A stretch of 64,000 bases of DNA from OMG group bacterium (GTDB lineage: Bacteria; Pseudomonadota; Gammaproteobacteria; Pseudomonadales; Azotimanducaceae), in contig JAAXGW010000021.1 in NCBI GenBank assembly GCA_012267385.1, forward strand, positions 23,624 through 87,623, in the 5' to 3' direction. The notes below the pieces were generated by a model. That model saw only the letters and a program-made list of their open reading frames with translations. It searched no databases and had not been told where the DNA came from. This document shows positions 55,858 to 64,000 of the stretch, in pieces. Position numbers and translations under genes: made by a program. The first letter of the stretch is position 1, and every line of letters starts with the position of its first letter.

Positions 55858-56139
55858 TCAGTCATCGGACTGTTCGGGTTCGACAAAACCGGTCGGTCGG
55901 TCGTGTTGCTCATTACTAAAAAACTTCTGCATCTGATCGATCAGGTAGCTTCTGGCTTGCGAATCGCGCATGGAAAGGTGACTCTCATTGATGAGCATAG
56001 TCTGGAGTTGTTGCCACTCCTGCCAAGCTCGGAGTGAAATGTTCTCATAGATATCCTGACCGAGACTGCCCGGCATCGGAGGACGATCCATTCCGGGTAA
56101 TTCTTTCTGGTATTTCCGACAATATACGGTGTGGGTCAT
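55858..56139 (-). CDS. yggX: Fe(2+)-trafficking / oxidative damage protection protein
   Basis: Encodes 93 aa from the ATG at 56139. MTHTVYCRKYQKELPGMDRP is the family N-terminus (conserved Cys7), followed by YENISLRAWQEWQQLQTMLI and HLSMRDSQARSYLIDQMQKF. YggX protects FeS enzymes from oxidative damage. The start forms an ATGA overlap with mutY, the same order as in E. coli. Confidence 0.95.
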   Translation of the reverse strand: MTHTVYCRKYQKELPGMDRPPMPGSLGQDIYENISLRAWQEWQQLQTMLINESHLSMRDSQARSYLIDQMQKFFSNEQHDRPTGFVEPEQSDD

Positions 56140-57200
56140 TCTGTTTCCACTAGTGACTTCGCTAACTGAATTCGTTGCATTGTTTTCACTGGCAATCCTA
56201 CGCTCTCTAGTGATCGATATGGAGTCCATCGAGTGTTCGAGGGTGTACCGAGAGTCTTCGATGGTATGTTGTATTTTGCAACGGTCAGCTTCTCAGAGAT
56301 TTGCTGATTGGATATTCGGTACCCATTGGTGTGCACACCTTCGAATAAACACACACTAGACTTCGGCAAATTCATTTGAAGTAGGAAGGTTTGTGGTTGG
56401 ACAGAATTTTCTACCTCGGGAGTGTCCCACATGCATGCATAGGTACCCGATGATTTACGTTGTCGTAACAAGCAATCAAAGTGCTGATCAAATACCACAC
56501 ATGGTCTGATTGTTCTATAGTGCAAGGAAGCACTCTTTTTTGTCGCGGGAAACCGTGAAACTTGATCTGTCTGATAAGCGACACAGTTCGATATTAACGG
56601 ACATTCAGTGCACTTTGGATTGGATACTTTGCACCACAAGGCACCAAAATCCATGACTGCTTGATTGTAGTCCCGCGCACTCTTTGTTGGCGAGTGTGCC
56701 TCTGCTAATTTCCACATGTCGCGCTCTGATATTTTTGAAGCTTCCGGTCCATTCACACCGTGAAATCTCGACAACACCCGGCGAACATTAGCATCTAGGA
56801 TGGTGGCTGGTTCGTTCCAAACCGCGGCGACAATGGAACCCGCAGTAGACCGTCCAATCCCCGGTAACGAACACAATTCGGAGACTGTCTTTGGAAATTT
56901 TCCGGAAAACTCTTTTACGATCACATCTGCGGTCCGACACATATTTAATGCGCGTCGATAGTACCCTAGACCGTGCCACGCTGCGAGCACTTCTTCTTGC
57001 GATGCACGCTGTAGCGCGAATACATCGGGGAATAGTTCGATGAAGCGATCGAAGTAGTTGATTACGGTCGCTACTTGAGTTTGTTGCAACATTATTTCGG
57101 AAACCCATACTCGATATGGAGACCGACGCTGTTGCCAAGGTAAGTCTGTCCGACTATTTACTTTACTCCATCGAAGAATCTGAGTGCTAAACCAGGTCAA
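56136..57200 (-). CDS. mutY: A/G-specific adenine DNA glycosylase
   Basis: Removes A mispaired with 8-oxoG. I place the start at a TTG (57200, LTWFSTQILRW), where homologues begin; an in-frame codon at 57284 would add 28 residues overlapping the divergent gene at 57270. Signatures: WVSEIMLQQTQVATVINYF, the helix-hairpin-helix LPGIGRSTAGSIVAAVW with catalytic Asp in ILDANVRRVLSRF, and the 4Fe-4S loop C-x6-C-x2-C-x5-C in CKVSNPKCTECPLISNC. The C-terminal NUDIX-like 8-oxoG recognition domain is present (RQRKSSGTYACMWDTPE). yggX follows with a 4-bp overlap. Confidence 0.92.
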   Translation of the reverse strand: MTWFSTQILRWSKVNSRTDLPWQQRRSPYRVWVSEIMLQQTQVATVINYFDRFIELFPDVFALQRASQEEVLAAWHGLGYYRRALNMCRTADVIVKEFSGKFPKTVSELCSLPGIGRSTAGSIVAAVWNEPATILDANVRRVLSRFHGVNGPEASKISERDMWKLAEAHSPTKSARDYNQAVMDFGALWCKVSNPKCTECPLISNCVAYQTDQVSRFPATKKSASLHYRTIRPCVVFDQHFDCLLRQRKSSGTYACMWDTPEVENSVQPQTFLLQMNLPKSSVCLFEGVHTNGYRISNQQISEKLTVAKYNIPSKTLGTPSNTRWTPYRSLESVGLPVKTMQRIQLAKSLVETE

Positions 57201-57269
57201 TTTGCGTCTTTTATCGGGGCTAAAATATTTGTAAAGACATTCTAGTTCAAGTACTTCAAAGGAAAAACA

Positions 57270-57674
57270 GTGTCGGATGTTCAAAGCTGGGATCCAACTT
57301 TACATACCCTCAATCAGACGCACAGAGACCTCTTGAACTCTGTGGTAGTTGATACTACCGTCAAACAGTTGCAACTAACTTCGGAACAGCTCGACGCTCT
57401 CAGATCAATTTCTTTAATTGATGCGCGCGAATGGACCGAGTTTGCAACGAACATTGAGGACGCGGAATTGGTTCACTGGATCAAGATATTGTCCTTGGTC
57501 CCAGAACAACATTCCGGTTTTAGTTGTGGAGCGAAATCACCGGTCATTCCGTTAGTACGAGTTTTACGGAAGCGAGGTGGGTACCCGACATACCTCACTG
57601 CTTGGATCAAACAGCATTCATCCAATAGATTCCTACCCTATGGTAGTCTAGCCGATCGTCTATCCAAGAACTAG
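57270..57674 (+). CDS. Hypothetical protein divergent from mutY
   Basis: Encodes 134 aa from a GTG at 57270 preceded by AAAGGA. It is soluble and mostly helical: LTSEQLDALRSISLIDAREW, then DAELVHWIKILSLVPEQHS and a C-terminal GFSCGAKSPVIPLVRVLRKR with RGGYPTYLTAWIKQHSSNRF. The regular amino-acid composition and the ribosome site support a real gene. No family recognised. Confidence 0.65.
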   Translation: MSDVQSWDPTLHTLNQTHRDLLNSVVVDTTVKQLQLTSEQLDALRSISLIDAREWTEFATNIEDAELVHWIKILSLVPEQHSGFSCGAKSPVIPLVRVLRKRGGYPTYLTAWIKQHSSNRFLPYGSLADRLSKN

Positions 57675-57909
57675 ACACCCGAGATCGTGGCACACAAAAC
57701 TCGTTGACCTGTTCCGGGCTATTGTGACAGTTACACGACCTCGCAAATCACGCGGTGATTCGTTGGTGGACTCAGTGAATCCAACTCAGTTCATAGAATT
57801 TGCGAACAAATTTCTTTGTACCCAGACACCTTTGAAATTCGAGAGACTAACGTCTTAGAGTTCAGGGTATCGTTCAGCCATCTCAAACTCCGTTTTGTAA
57901 GGATTCAAC

Positions 57910-59226
57910 ATGGCCACTAATTGGCTCTTTAACGTTCTACTGATTCTCGTTGCAATAGTCGTTTTTGTGTTCCTCGTACTACCCAGACTTCGAAAAAGCG
58001 AACTTTGGCAAGCAACTCTGACACCGTTATCGTCAATTATCGGTAGTGGCTTTTTGGTGATGGCACCGCTACTCGCCAGTATAGTTGGAATTTATGCAAC
58101 CTATGCAGTGACTGCAATCGTTCTAGTTGCCTACGCACTGGGATACGTGATGCGTTACAACATCAGACACGTGGAATCGCCTAGTCTCGATTCTGAACCC
58201 CACAAGATTTTTCAGGTACCAGAATATCTTGGAAATCTGGTTCTCGTTGTGGCTTATGTAATTGCTGTGGCGTTTTATTTATCCCTGCTTTCCGATTTCC
58301 TGCTAAATTTCTTTGGTATCAACAACATTCTTCTAGAAAGGATCTTTACTTCTACCATCATCGTTTTTATTGCTATTGTCGGATACATGCGTGGATTGAC
58401 AGGTTTAGAACGCTTGGAGTCCTATTCCATGACCATTCAGTTGTCGGTCGTTGCTGCATTGATCCTGGGACTCTGCTTGTTCAATTTCAATTTTCAAGAA
58501 GACGTCTTATTTGCACGAGAAGAGTTCACTTTTGTAGTGCAAATTCAGATGCTAGCAGGTGTACTGTTGGTTGTACAGGGATTTGAAACATCTAGATTTC
58601 TTGGCGATAAATACACTCCTGAAGTACGCATTAAGAGCATGCGGATTGCACAGTGGATATCGGGGGTGATTTATATAGTCTCGGTGTTTCTATTGCTTCC
58701 CGTACTTACCAAAGTCGATCTTTTTAATGTGGAACTGTCATCGATCATCTCGGCTATGGCCCAGGTCGCGTTTGTCTTACCCGCGATGTTGATGCTCGCG
58801 GCTCTAATGAGTCAGTTTAGTGCCGCCGTCGCGGATACCAGTGGTGGGGGTGGTTTATTGAGGGAAAACAGCCAGGACATCCTATCGTCCAAGGTGGGTT
58901 ACATCGTGGTCTCAATCTCTGCTGCAATGCTTGTTTGGACTGTCGACCTGTTTGGTATCATCGCGCTTGCTTCAAAAGCCTTTGCTGCCTATTACTTTGT
59001 ACAGATAGTGCTCGCTCTTATTCACAATACGAGAGAGGGAATGTTTCGTTCTTTGGCAGCGATCTGGCGTCAGGTTCTCTTTGTAGTACTTGCATTGATT
59101 TTGGCTTTCGTTGTGATATTTTCCATTCCTGCGGAAGAAGAAGACACCGAGCACAAAGTCGAAATCTCTGCTGATTTAGTCTCAGACGTGAATACGGAGA
59201 GGTTTAACGAACCTCACTCTTTATAA
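57910..59226 (+). CDS. Polytopic membrane permease, APC-superfamily-like
   Basis: Encodes 438 aa with about 11-12 transmembrane helices. The SSIIGSGFLVMAPLLASIVG motif near residue 37 is the unwound first helix typical of LeuT-fold amino acid and cation transporters. Further landmarks are LAGVLLVVQGFETSRFLGDK (TM6-like, residues about 217-236) and LAALMSQFSAAVADTSGGGG with a Gly-rich loop. The C-terminal tail is acidic. Substrate unknown. 235 bp separate it from the upstream hypothetical gene, with nothing recognisable. Confidence 0.72.
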   Translation: MATNWLFNVLLILVAIVVFVFLVLPRLRKSELWQATLTPLSSIIGSGFLVMAPLLASIVGIYATYAVTAIVLVAYALGYVMRYNIRHVESPSLDSEPHKIFQVPEYLGNLVLVVAYVIAVAFYLSLLSDFLLNFFGINNILLERIFTSTIIVFIAIVGYMRGLTGLERLESYSMTIQLSVVAALILGLCLFNFNFQEDVLFAREEFTFVVQIQMLAGVLLVVQGFETSRFLGDKYTPEVRIKSMRIAQWISGVIYIVSVFLLLPVLTKVDLFNVELSSIISAMAQVAFVLPAMLMLAALMSQFSAAVADTSGGGGLLRENSQDILSSKVGYIVVSISAAMLVWTVDLFGIIALASKAFAAYYFVQIVLALIHNTREGMFRSLAAIWRQVLFVVLALILAFVVIFSIPAEEEDTEHKVEISADLVSDVNTERFNEPHSL

Positions 59227-59680
59227 GGTTATAGGCTGTTCTTGACCTGATCTAGTTAATCACGCTGTTTCGTCTGTTTACCTTTCGTTCTATGTTTGGG
59301 TGCGTGATCAGGTCGTCGGGCGTGATGTTCGGTGAATGCGCGTGTAGCTCGAACCCACGGTTAATAAGAATGAAGATCGTGTATTGGGATTCACTTCCTT
59401 CTGCTTGTCTCAATATCGTCTTTTGACAAATTTACGGTACTAGACCTTGTGTGTTCATAACTTGTTAGGGTATTTGTAGAAAGGAAATAGGGCTAAAGTC
59501 TTCCCTAGTTCGAGCCACGAACTAACACGGAGAAAACGTTCCTTCACCTTAACCCTCTTCAATTTGTCATGGGTCATAAGTTTTGTGTAAAATAGATTTC
59601 CATCGCGGGCGCGTGCATCCGTTTGCGGAAGTATAGCGTCTACTATTGTTGTTTTACTTGTTGTAAATATAGGGGGACCT
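59227..59680 (+). other. Intergenic region upstream of the first TlpA-like paralog
   Basis: 454 bp without a credible gene. GACCTGATC and GATCAGGTC form a 9-bp inverted repeat (near 59243 and 59308) with a long loop. TTGTGTAAAAT (about 59583-59593), followed by TTGTTGTAAATAT just before the gene, may contain a -10 element; a similar TTTGTAAAATA lies upstream of the second paralog near 61738. This shared motif could mean common regulation. Confidence 0.4.
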
Positions 59681-61657
59681 ATGACGAGATCTTCATTTAA
59701 GTCGCTGTGGTGGTTACCACTAGTTGCGATGCTTTCATGTTTGGGTATCCAAGCCCAAAATGGAAATTCAGCTGCTACACCGGAACACGGAATTGGCGGT
59801 GCTGTACCGATGAGCATTTATAGCGACAACATTGCGATGAAGTTGCGCCTTGAAACAGAGCGTTGGCGTAAAGACACTTACGTTGTTATAGATTATGCCC
59901 AGACAAATGCTTTTGAAATTCAGGCTTGCGTGCTTGGTACGCTACGGTTTGGAGAAAACGAAAACACCCTAAAAGTACTCGCAGAGAACTTCCACATTGA
60001 AGTTTCAAAAGAAGACATCAGCGTAGCGCCTGACTTACTTTGCAACACCTTGACAGCAGAGTATGCCGAAGAAAACAATCAGATTGATGTCGCCGCTAAG
60101 ATCGGATGGCCGATTTTGAAGCATTACAGCTTGCGGCTCAATTTTGACACTCAAGAACTGGTATTGACTCCTTCTGAGGAGAGATCCGCAGAGGATGCAA
60201 GAGCAAAATTCGAGCTAGTAATAAACGATCTACAACAAGTGGGAGACCAAGTTTGGATTCCAGTATTTGCAGCGGAAGATGACAGAGTCTACATGCAATT
60301 CGATACAGCTACGTATCACACTCGCATTGATCAAGATCTCGCATCGACCATGAACTATCCAGCTGAGGAAGGTGCGACCGTTTACTTCTCCAATGGAGAT
60401 ACTGAACGTCCCATTACGGACATGGCAGCTTTGATGCGAGTCGATTTTCAATCGGATGACCGCATCAATGCAGGTCAGCGATTGGCTACCGGCCTCTCTT
60501 TGTTGACGGGTTATGATCTCGAGATCAACCCGAAACAAGGTTATCTCGCACTCACACAGGTCACGAATAGTAACTATAGGAGTCAGGATGAGGAATTCTA
60601 TGCTGCGCTTGAAGCAAAAGACCGCCATGCTCTTGATGCGTTTCTGGCAGCTCATCCGGCAGACCGAAACGTCGAAGAAGCTGTAGAAAACCGATTCGTT
60701 TTCGGACTTGAAGCCGGCGACGAAGTCGAAGTGCAAATGGCTGCTTTAGAAAAGGGTGTCGAAGTTACGGACAAGGGCGAACGATTCCGCTATCTCAATG
60801 GATTTGTTGGTCTTGCTGCACAAGCTCAAGCTGACCCCAATTTGACGATCGCAGTTGGTGAGCGCTCATTAGAGTTCGTCGGAGTGTCAAACAATCCAGC
60901 TGACCGTCAGCAGATTCAGATGTACATGGGCGATTTGTACTTTGAACAGGGTGATGTCAAACAAGCCACCAGGTACTACATGAGTGCAGGCTTTAATGGC
61001 GATCCGAGAGCAGAGAACGTTGTGAAGTTCAAGCTAGCGACAGTTTATGAAAAACAGGAGCGATGGGGTCGTGCATATGCGAACTATGCACGTGCATTAA
61101 AGGAGCAAATGTCACTTCCACCTGATATGGTCGCTAATGCTCAGGAAGGACTTACACGAATTCGACCGCATCTTGATCCACACGATCCATTGATCGAAGA
61201 GGTGGAAAACATGCGAAAGTATGTCTCAGTTGTCGTGAAAATCGGTGATGCACTGCCTAATGTCACCGCCAAGACTTTGGAAGGCGTTGAGCAGACACTT
61301 GAAGATTTCAAAGGCAAGGTAGTACTGATCGACGTGTGGGCTACTTGGTGTGGTCCTTGCATCGCTGGCTTGCCCAAGCTCCGTGAAGTAGCAGAGCAAT
61401 TTGAAGGGACTAACTTTACGGTCCTTTCGGTCAGCGCTGATGACAAAGTCGAAACTGTGAAAGATTTCTTAGAAGACGAAGAGTTACCTTGGGATCATTG
61501 GCACATTGGAGCAACTAGCGAAACACATCAGAAGTGGAATATTCGCGGGTATCCAACCTACATGCTCGTTGGCCAGGACGGTACTTTGCTCGCACGCGGG
61601 CATGCGTTAACTGACGAGATGATTGAGCAAATAGAACAGAATCTGATTCAGATTTAA
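59681..61657 (+). CDS. Exported protein with two aspartyl-protease-like modules, TPR-like region and TlpA-type thioredoxin domain (paralog A)
   Basis: Encodes 658 aa with a signal peptide (WWLPLVAMLSCLGIQA). Residues about 40-170 form a degenerate retropepsin-like module ending KIGWPILKHYSLRLNFDT; a second module (about 175-290) has FDTATYHTRIDQDL, with Asp-Thr-Ala where active aspartyl proteases have Asp-Thr-Gly/Ser, and ends TGYDLEINPKQGYLAL. A helical, TPR-like stretch (about 300-505) follows (GDLYFEQGDVKQATRYY). The C-terminal thioredoxin domain has the redox motif VWATWCGPCIAGLPKLREV near 555 and a cis-Pro in NIRGYPTYML. It may act as a periplasmic thiol reductase with a peptide-binding arm. 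Confidence 0.72.
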   Translation: MTRSSFKSLWWLPLVAMLSCLGIQAQNGNSAATPEHGIGGAVPMSIYSDNIAMKLRLETERWRKDTYVVIDYAQTNAFEIQACVLGTLRFGENENTLKVLAENFHIEVSKEDISVAPDLLCNTLTAEYAEENNQIDVAAKIGWPILKHYSLRLNFDTQELVLTPSEERSAEDARAKFELVINDLQQVGDQVWIPVFAAEDDRVYMQFDTATYHTRIDQDLASTMNYPAEEGATVYFSNGDTERPITDMAALMRVDFQSDDRINAGQRLATGLSLLTGYDLEINPKQGYLALTQVTNSNYRSQDEEFYAALEAKDRHALDAFLAAHPADRNVEEAVENRFVFGLEAGDEVEVQMAALEKGVEVTDKGERFRYLNGFVGLAAQAQADPNLTIAVGERSLEFVGVSNNPADRQQIQMYMGDLYFEQGDVKQATRYYMSAGFNGDPRAENVVKFKLATVYEKQERWGRAYANYARALKEQMSLPPDMVANAQEGLTRIRPHLDPHDPLIEEVENMRKYVSVVVKIGDALPNVTAKTLEGVEQTLEDFKGKVVLIDVWATWCGPCIAGLPKLREVAEQFEGTNFTVLSVSADDKVETVKDFLEDEELPWDHWHIGATSETHQKWNIRGYPTYMLVGQDGTLLARGHALTDEMIEQIEQNLIQI

Positions 61658-61680
61658 ATTTTCTTATTCTTAGTAAGACA

Positions 61681-61716
61681 AAACGCCGGTGGTGAGGAAC
61701 CTCACCACCGGCGTTT
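61681..61716 (+). terminator. Strong perfect hairpin after paralog A
   Basis: A 16-bp perfect stem: AAACGCCGGTGGTGAG (61681-61696) and CTCACCACCGGCGTTT (61701-61716) with a GAAC loop. It lies 24 bp after the stop. The T-tract is short, so termination or 3'-end stabilisation are both possible. Confidence 0.7.
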
Positions 61717-61955
61717 ACATTCAGTGTTGTTGAATCTTTGTAAAATAAAAAGATACTTGTGTCTAAAGTTGTTTCCGCTTGAAATTGCGGTACAGTACGT
61801 AACACTAAACAGAAGCAACGCGAATTAGATTTGCGTATTACAAAGCATGAGTTGGTTAAACTCGTCGGTTCGTTATTGTGAACCAACGTGTTTAGTCATA
61901 TTGGAACAACATTTTGTAAAGAGCACAGACTAGAAACATTTGAGGGACAGGCACT

Positions 61956-64000
61956 ATGATGAAGAACCTATTTAGCTCCAAAATTTCTTGGGTTGCAATT
62001 TTTGCATTACTCACAGGAATTTCAATGCAAGCACAGACCGGCGATGCTCCCGCGACTACCGAATTGGGAATTGGAGGATCAGCACCTCTCACTGTGTACA
62101 CCAACAACATAGCGGTCAAGTTGAGACTAGAATCTCAAGTGTTTCAGAAAGACACGTACGTCGTTATTGACTACACGCAACCGTCAGTGATAGACATGCA
62201 CGCTGCTCTCTTTCGCTCAATGCGTTATGGTGAAGGGGAGACAACGTTGAAGATTCGCGCGGAGAATTTTTCTTTAGAGATTCCGGTGGATGACATTCAA
62301 GGCGTGGGTCCAGGCCATCCAAGCTTTGCATTGATGAACCAACTGACGGCAGAATTTGAAGAGCAAAACGAACGAATTGATATCACAGCTAAGATCGGTT
62401 GGGGACTATTAAAACATTTCAGCTTAAAACTAGATTTTGACAACAACGAGCTTGTGTTGACACCTGCTTCTGAACGTACAGAAGAAGACATTGTTGCAGA
62501 ATACGAAATGCTGGTTAAAGGCGTAGTCAGAGTTGATGGCCGGGTGTGGGTTCCAGTTCAAGACGATGTGTATCAAAATGTATTCATGCTTTTCGATACC
62601 GGTTCTTATCACACTCGTATTGACAAGGATTTCGCCAGTTTGCGAGGCTTTCCGCTCGGTGATGTGCCGAATCTTCGATTCGTCGAGGGAGCACAAAGCC
62701 AGCCGATATCCGAAATGGCCGCGCTTATGCCAAACGGCGTTGAACGAGCTCCGAAGATGGAGCTGCCTGAAGGCGTAGAAGTTCCGGAAGTAGCACCGAT
62801 TGAAGAGCGCATGAAGTCAGAACCAGTGTTGATTTCTGGCTTATCGCTGTTGTCAGGCTATACCTTGGAAATTAATCCGGAAGAAGGGCTACTTGCACTG
62901 ACTCGAATCAAAAATAGCAACTACCGAGAGGAAGATGAAGCGTTCTACTCTGCTGTAGGTGCTCGCGATAGCGAAAAATTTGATGCTTACTTAGAGGCAT
63001 ATCCGGAAGACCAACACGTTCGTGAAGCCGTATTCTGGCGTTTCGGTCTGGGCATAGAAGAGAAGGATCCTGTCGACGTTCAGCTAGCAACCCTGGACCG
63101 TGGATTAAATGTTGTTCTCGAATCCGATCAGTTTCGTTACATCAATAACTTCATTGGCTTTTCCAACGCTGTTGATGCAGAGTCAGATCTTAAGATCGGT
63201 ATTGGTGAGAAAGCTCTTGGATTCGTCGCAGTTTCGAAGAATCCAGCCCATCGGCAACATGTTCAAATCTTCTTAGGTGATTTGTACTTTGATCAAGAAA
63301 ACATCGATAAGGCGTACGAAAACTATTTTGCTGCAGCTTTCAATGGCGATCCCAGATTAGAACCCTTTAACAGGTATAAGTTAGCCACCGTTTACGAAGC
63401 AATGGGTAAGTATCGACGTGCCTATTCCAGCTATTCACGAAGTCTGCGTGATTTTGACGATTTACCAGAAGACATGGCTTCTGGAAGTTTAGAAGCGCTT
63501 ACACGCCTCCGCGAGCATCTTGATCCAGACGATCCGTTGATCGTAGAAGCTGAAACCAACCGCATGTACGTACCCAAGCAACTCAACATTGGCGAGCCAC
63601 TACCTATCGTCACCGCTATGACTCTCGAAGGTGAGGAGCAAGCATTAGACCACTTCAAGGGTAAAGTAGTACTCGTCGACGTGTGGGCGACTTGGTGCGG
63701 TCCTTGCATCGCTGGACTTCCGAAGTTGCGTGAGGTAGCAGAGAAGTTTGCCGGTACTGACTTCGAAGTATTGTCAGTTAGCGCTGACGACAAGGCGGAA
63801 ACGGTGATAGACTTCCTCGAAGATGAAGATTTGCCTTGGAGTCACTGGCATATCGGTGCTGGTGGAGATGTCCACAAAGAGTGGAACATTCGCGGTTATC
63901 CGACCTACATGTTGATTGATAGAGAAGGGACACTTCTCGCTCGAGGCCACGGCCTAACCGACGAGATGATTTCTCTCATCGAACAAAATTTGAAACAAAT
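61956..64000 (+). CDS. Paralog B of the aspartyl-protease-like/TPR-like/TlpA protein (3' end just outside window)
   Basis: The frame is open from ATG 61956 (a second ATG follows at once) to the window end, about 682 codons; by comparison with paralog A (ending IEQNLIQI) the stop is expected within a few codons. A signal peptide ending ISMQAQTG precedes the two protease-like modules. The second has FDTGSYHTRIDKDF near residue 213, a complete Asp-Thr-Gly, unlike paralog A; an insert of about 25 residues (GVERAPKMELPEGVEVPEVA) follows. The TPR-like region and the thioredoxin domain with VWATWCGPCIAGLPKLREV (near 578) are well conserved. Tandem duplication is clear. Confidence 0.75.
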   Translation, partial: MMKNLFSSKISWVAIFALLTGISMQAQTGDAPATTELGIGGSAPLTVYTNNIAVKLRLESQVFQKDTYVVIDYTQPSVIDMHAALFRSMRYGEGETTLKIRAENFSLEIPVDDIQGVGPGHPSFALMNQLTAEFEEQNERIDITAKIGWGLLKHFSLKLDFDNNELVLTPASERTEEDIVAEYEMLVKGVVRVDGRVWVPVQDDVYQNVFMLFDTGSYHTRIDKDFASLRGFPLGDVPNLRFVEGAQSQPISEMAALMPNGVERAPKMELPEGVEVPEVAPIEERMKSEPVLISGLSLLSGYTLEINPEEGLLALTRIKNSNYREEDEAFYSAVGARDSEKFDAYLEAYPEDQHVREAVFWRFGLGIEEKDPVDVQLATLDRGLNVVLESDQFRYINNFIGFSNAVDAESDLKIGIGEKALGFVAVSKNPAHRQHVQIFLGDLYFDQENIDKAYENYFAAAFNGDPRLEPFNRYKLATVYEAMGKYRRAYSSYSRSLRDFDDLPEDMASGSLEALTRLREHLDPDDPLIVEAETNRMYVPKQLNIGEPLPIVTAMTLEGEEQALDHFKGKVVLVDVWATWCGPCIAGLPKLREVAEKFAGTDFEVLSVSADDKAETVIDFLEDEDLPWSHWHIGAGGDVHKEWNIRGYPTYMLIDREGTLLARGHGLTDEMISLIEQNLKQ

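Noticed and set aside
59243..59316. GACCTGATC/GATCAGGTC inverted repeat as terminator or operator
   Set aside because: Loop of more than 50 bases and no T-tract; too weak to call.
1..64000. CRISPR array
   Set aside because: No regularly spaced short repeats were found in any intergenic stretch; the only long direct repeats are the PDZ-coding duplication.

Overview
The window looks like the chromosome of a free-living, probably aquatic gammaproteobacterium with mid-40s G+C. This rests on the gene set and its neighbourhoods: a 14-subunit-type Nuo complex I operon, mpl, a mutY-yggX pair overlapping by 4 bases, hslR near ATP-dependent pckA, a gamma-type gshA, dsbB, a YheS-type ABC-F gene, and PPi-dependent phosphofructokinase beside a membrane pyrophosphatase. 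I cannot name the genus from sequence alone.

Layout. 1-8378: 3' part of nuoG, then nuoHIJKLMN, tightly packed and often overlapping, ending in an intrinsic terminator. 8407-9408: a 2-hydroxyacid dehydrogenase. 9753-12195: a restriction-modification pair (SPPY-type DNA methyltransferase and PD-(D/E)XK endonuclease), whose last gene overlaps the first gene of a TRAP transporter (dctPQM, to 15435). 15545-18581: lipid and fatty-acid genes (PlsB-like acyltransferase, acyl-CoA dehydrogenase). 18605-19360: a secreted HNH nuclease (DUF1524/GmrSD type). 19437-22039: an IS1595-family element with 26-bp perfect terminal inverted repeats, a frameshifted transposase, and passenger genes: a DNA methyltransferase-HNH fusion interrupted at a G8 tract and a 55-aa ORF. 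22125-25298 (minus): mpl behind three paralogous Yip1-like membrane genes, one frameshifted. 25340-28662: convergent PPi-PFK and K+-dependent-type membrane pyrophosphatase. 28776-29366: a copper-chaperone lipoprotein and tRNA-Phe. 29450-32426: a three-gene cassette (DUF3419/BtaA-like aminocarboxypropyl transferase, GNAT-like protein, heme-oxygenase-like diiron oxidase). 32423-44240: an FG-GAP/DsbD-N lipoprotein followed by housekeeping genes (thpR, cysQ, hslR, pckA, gshA, acpH-like, dsbB, yheS).

44237-50456 (minus) is one compact operon: ECF sigma factor, single-pass membrane coiled-coil protein (putative anti-sigma), then four secreted PDZ proteins. It has the layout of an envelope-sensing regulon. 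Directly upstream, 50571-51875 is a tnpB-only element that unusually has 19-bp terminal inverted repeats and an 8-bp target duplication. Next come a receptor-type SpoIIE phosphatase fused to its own STAS domain (52103-54727), a small-molecule methyltransferase, yggX/mutY, an APC-like permease, and two tandem paralogs (59681-64000, the second cut by the window end) that join two aspartyl-protease-like modules, TPR-like helices and a TlpA-type thioredoxin domain.

The strongest candidates for something undescribed are the sigma/anti-sigma/multi-PDZ operon, the DUF3419-GNAT-diiron oxidase cassette, the TIR-flanked tnpB element, and the IS1595 element carrying a possibly phase-variable methyltransferase-nuclease. 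Four genes carry apparent single-base frameshifts and all four lie at or beside short homopolymers, so assembly error must be excluded before calling them pseudogenes.
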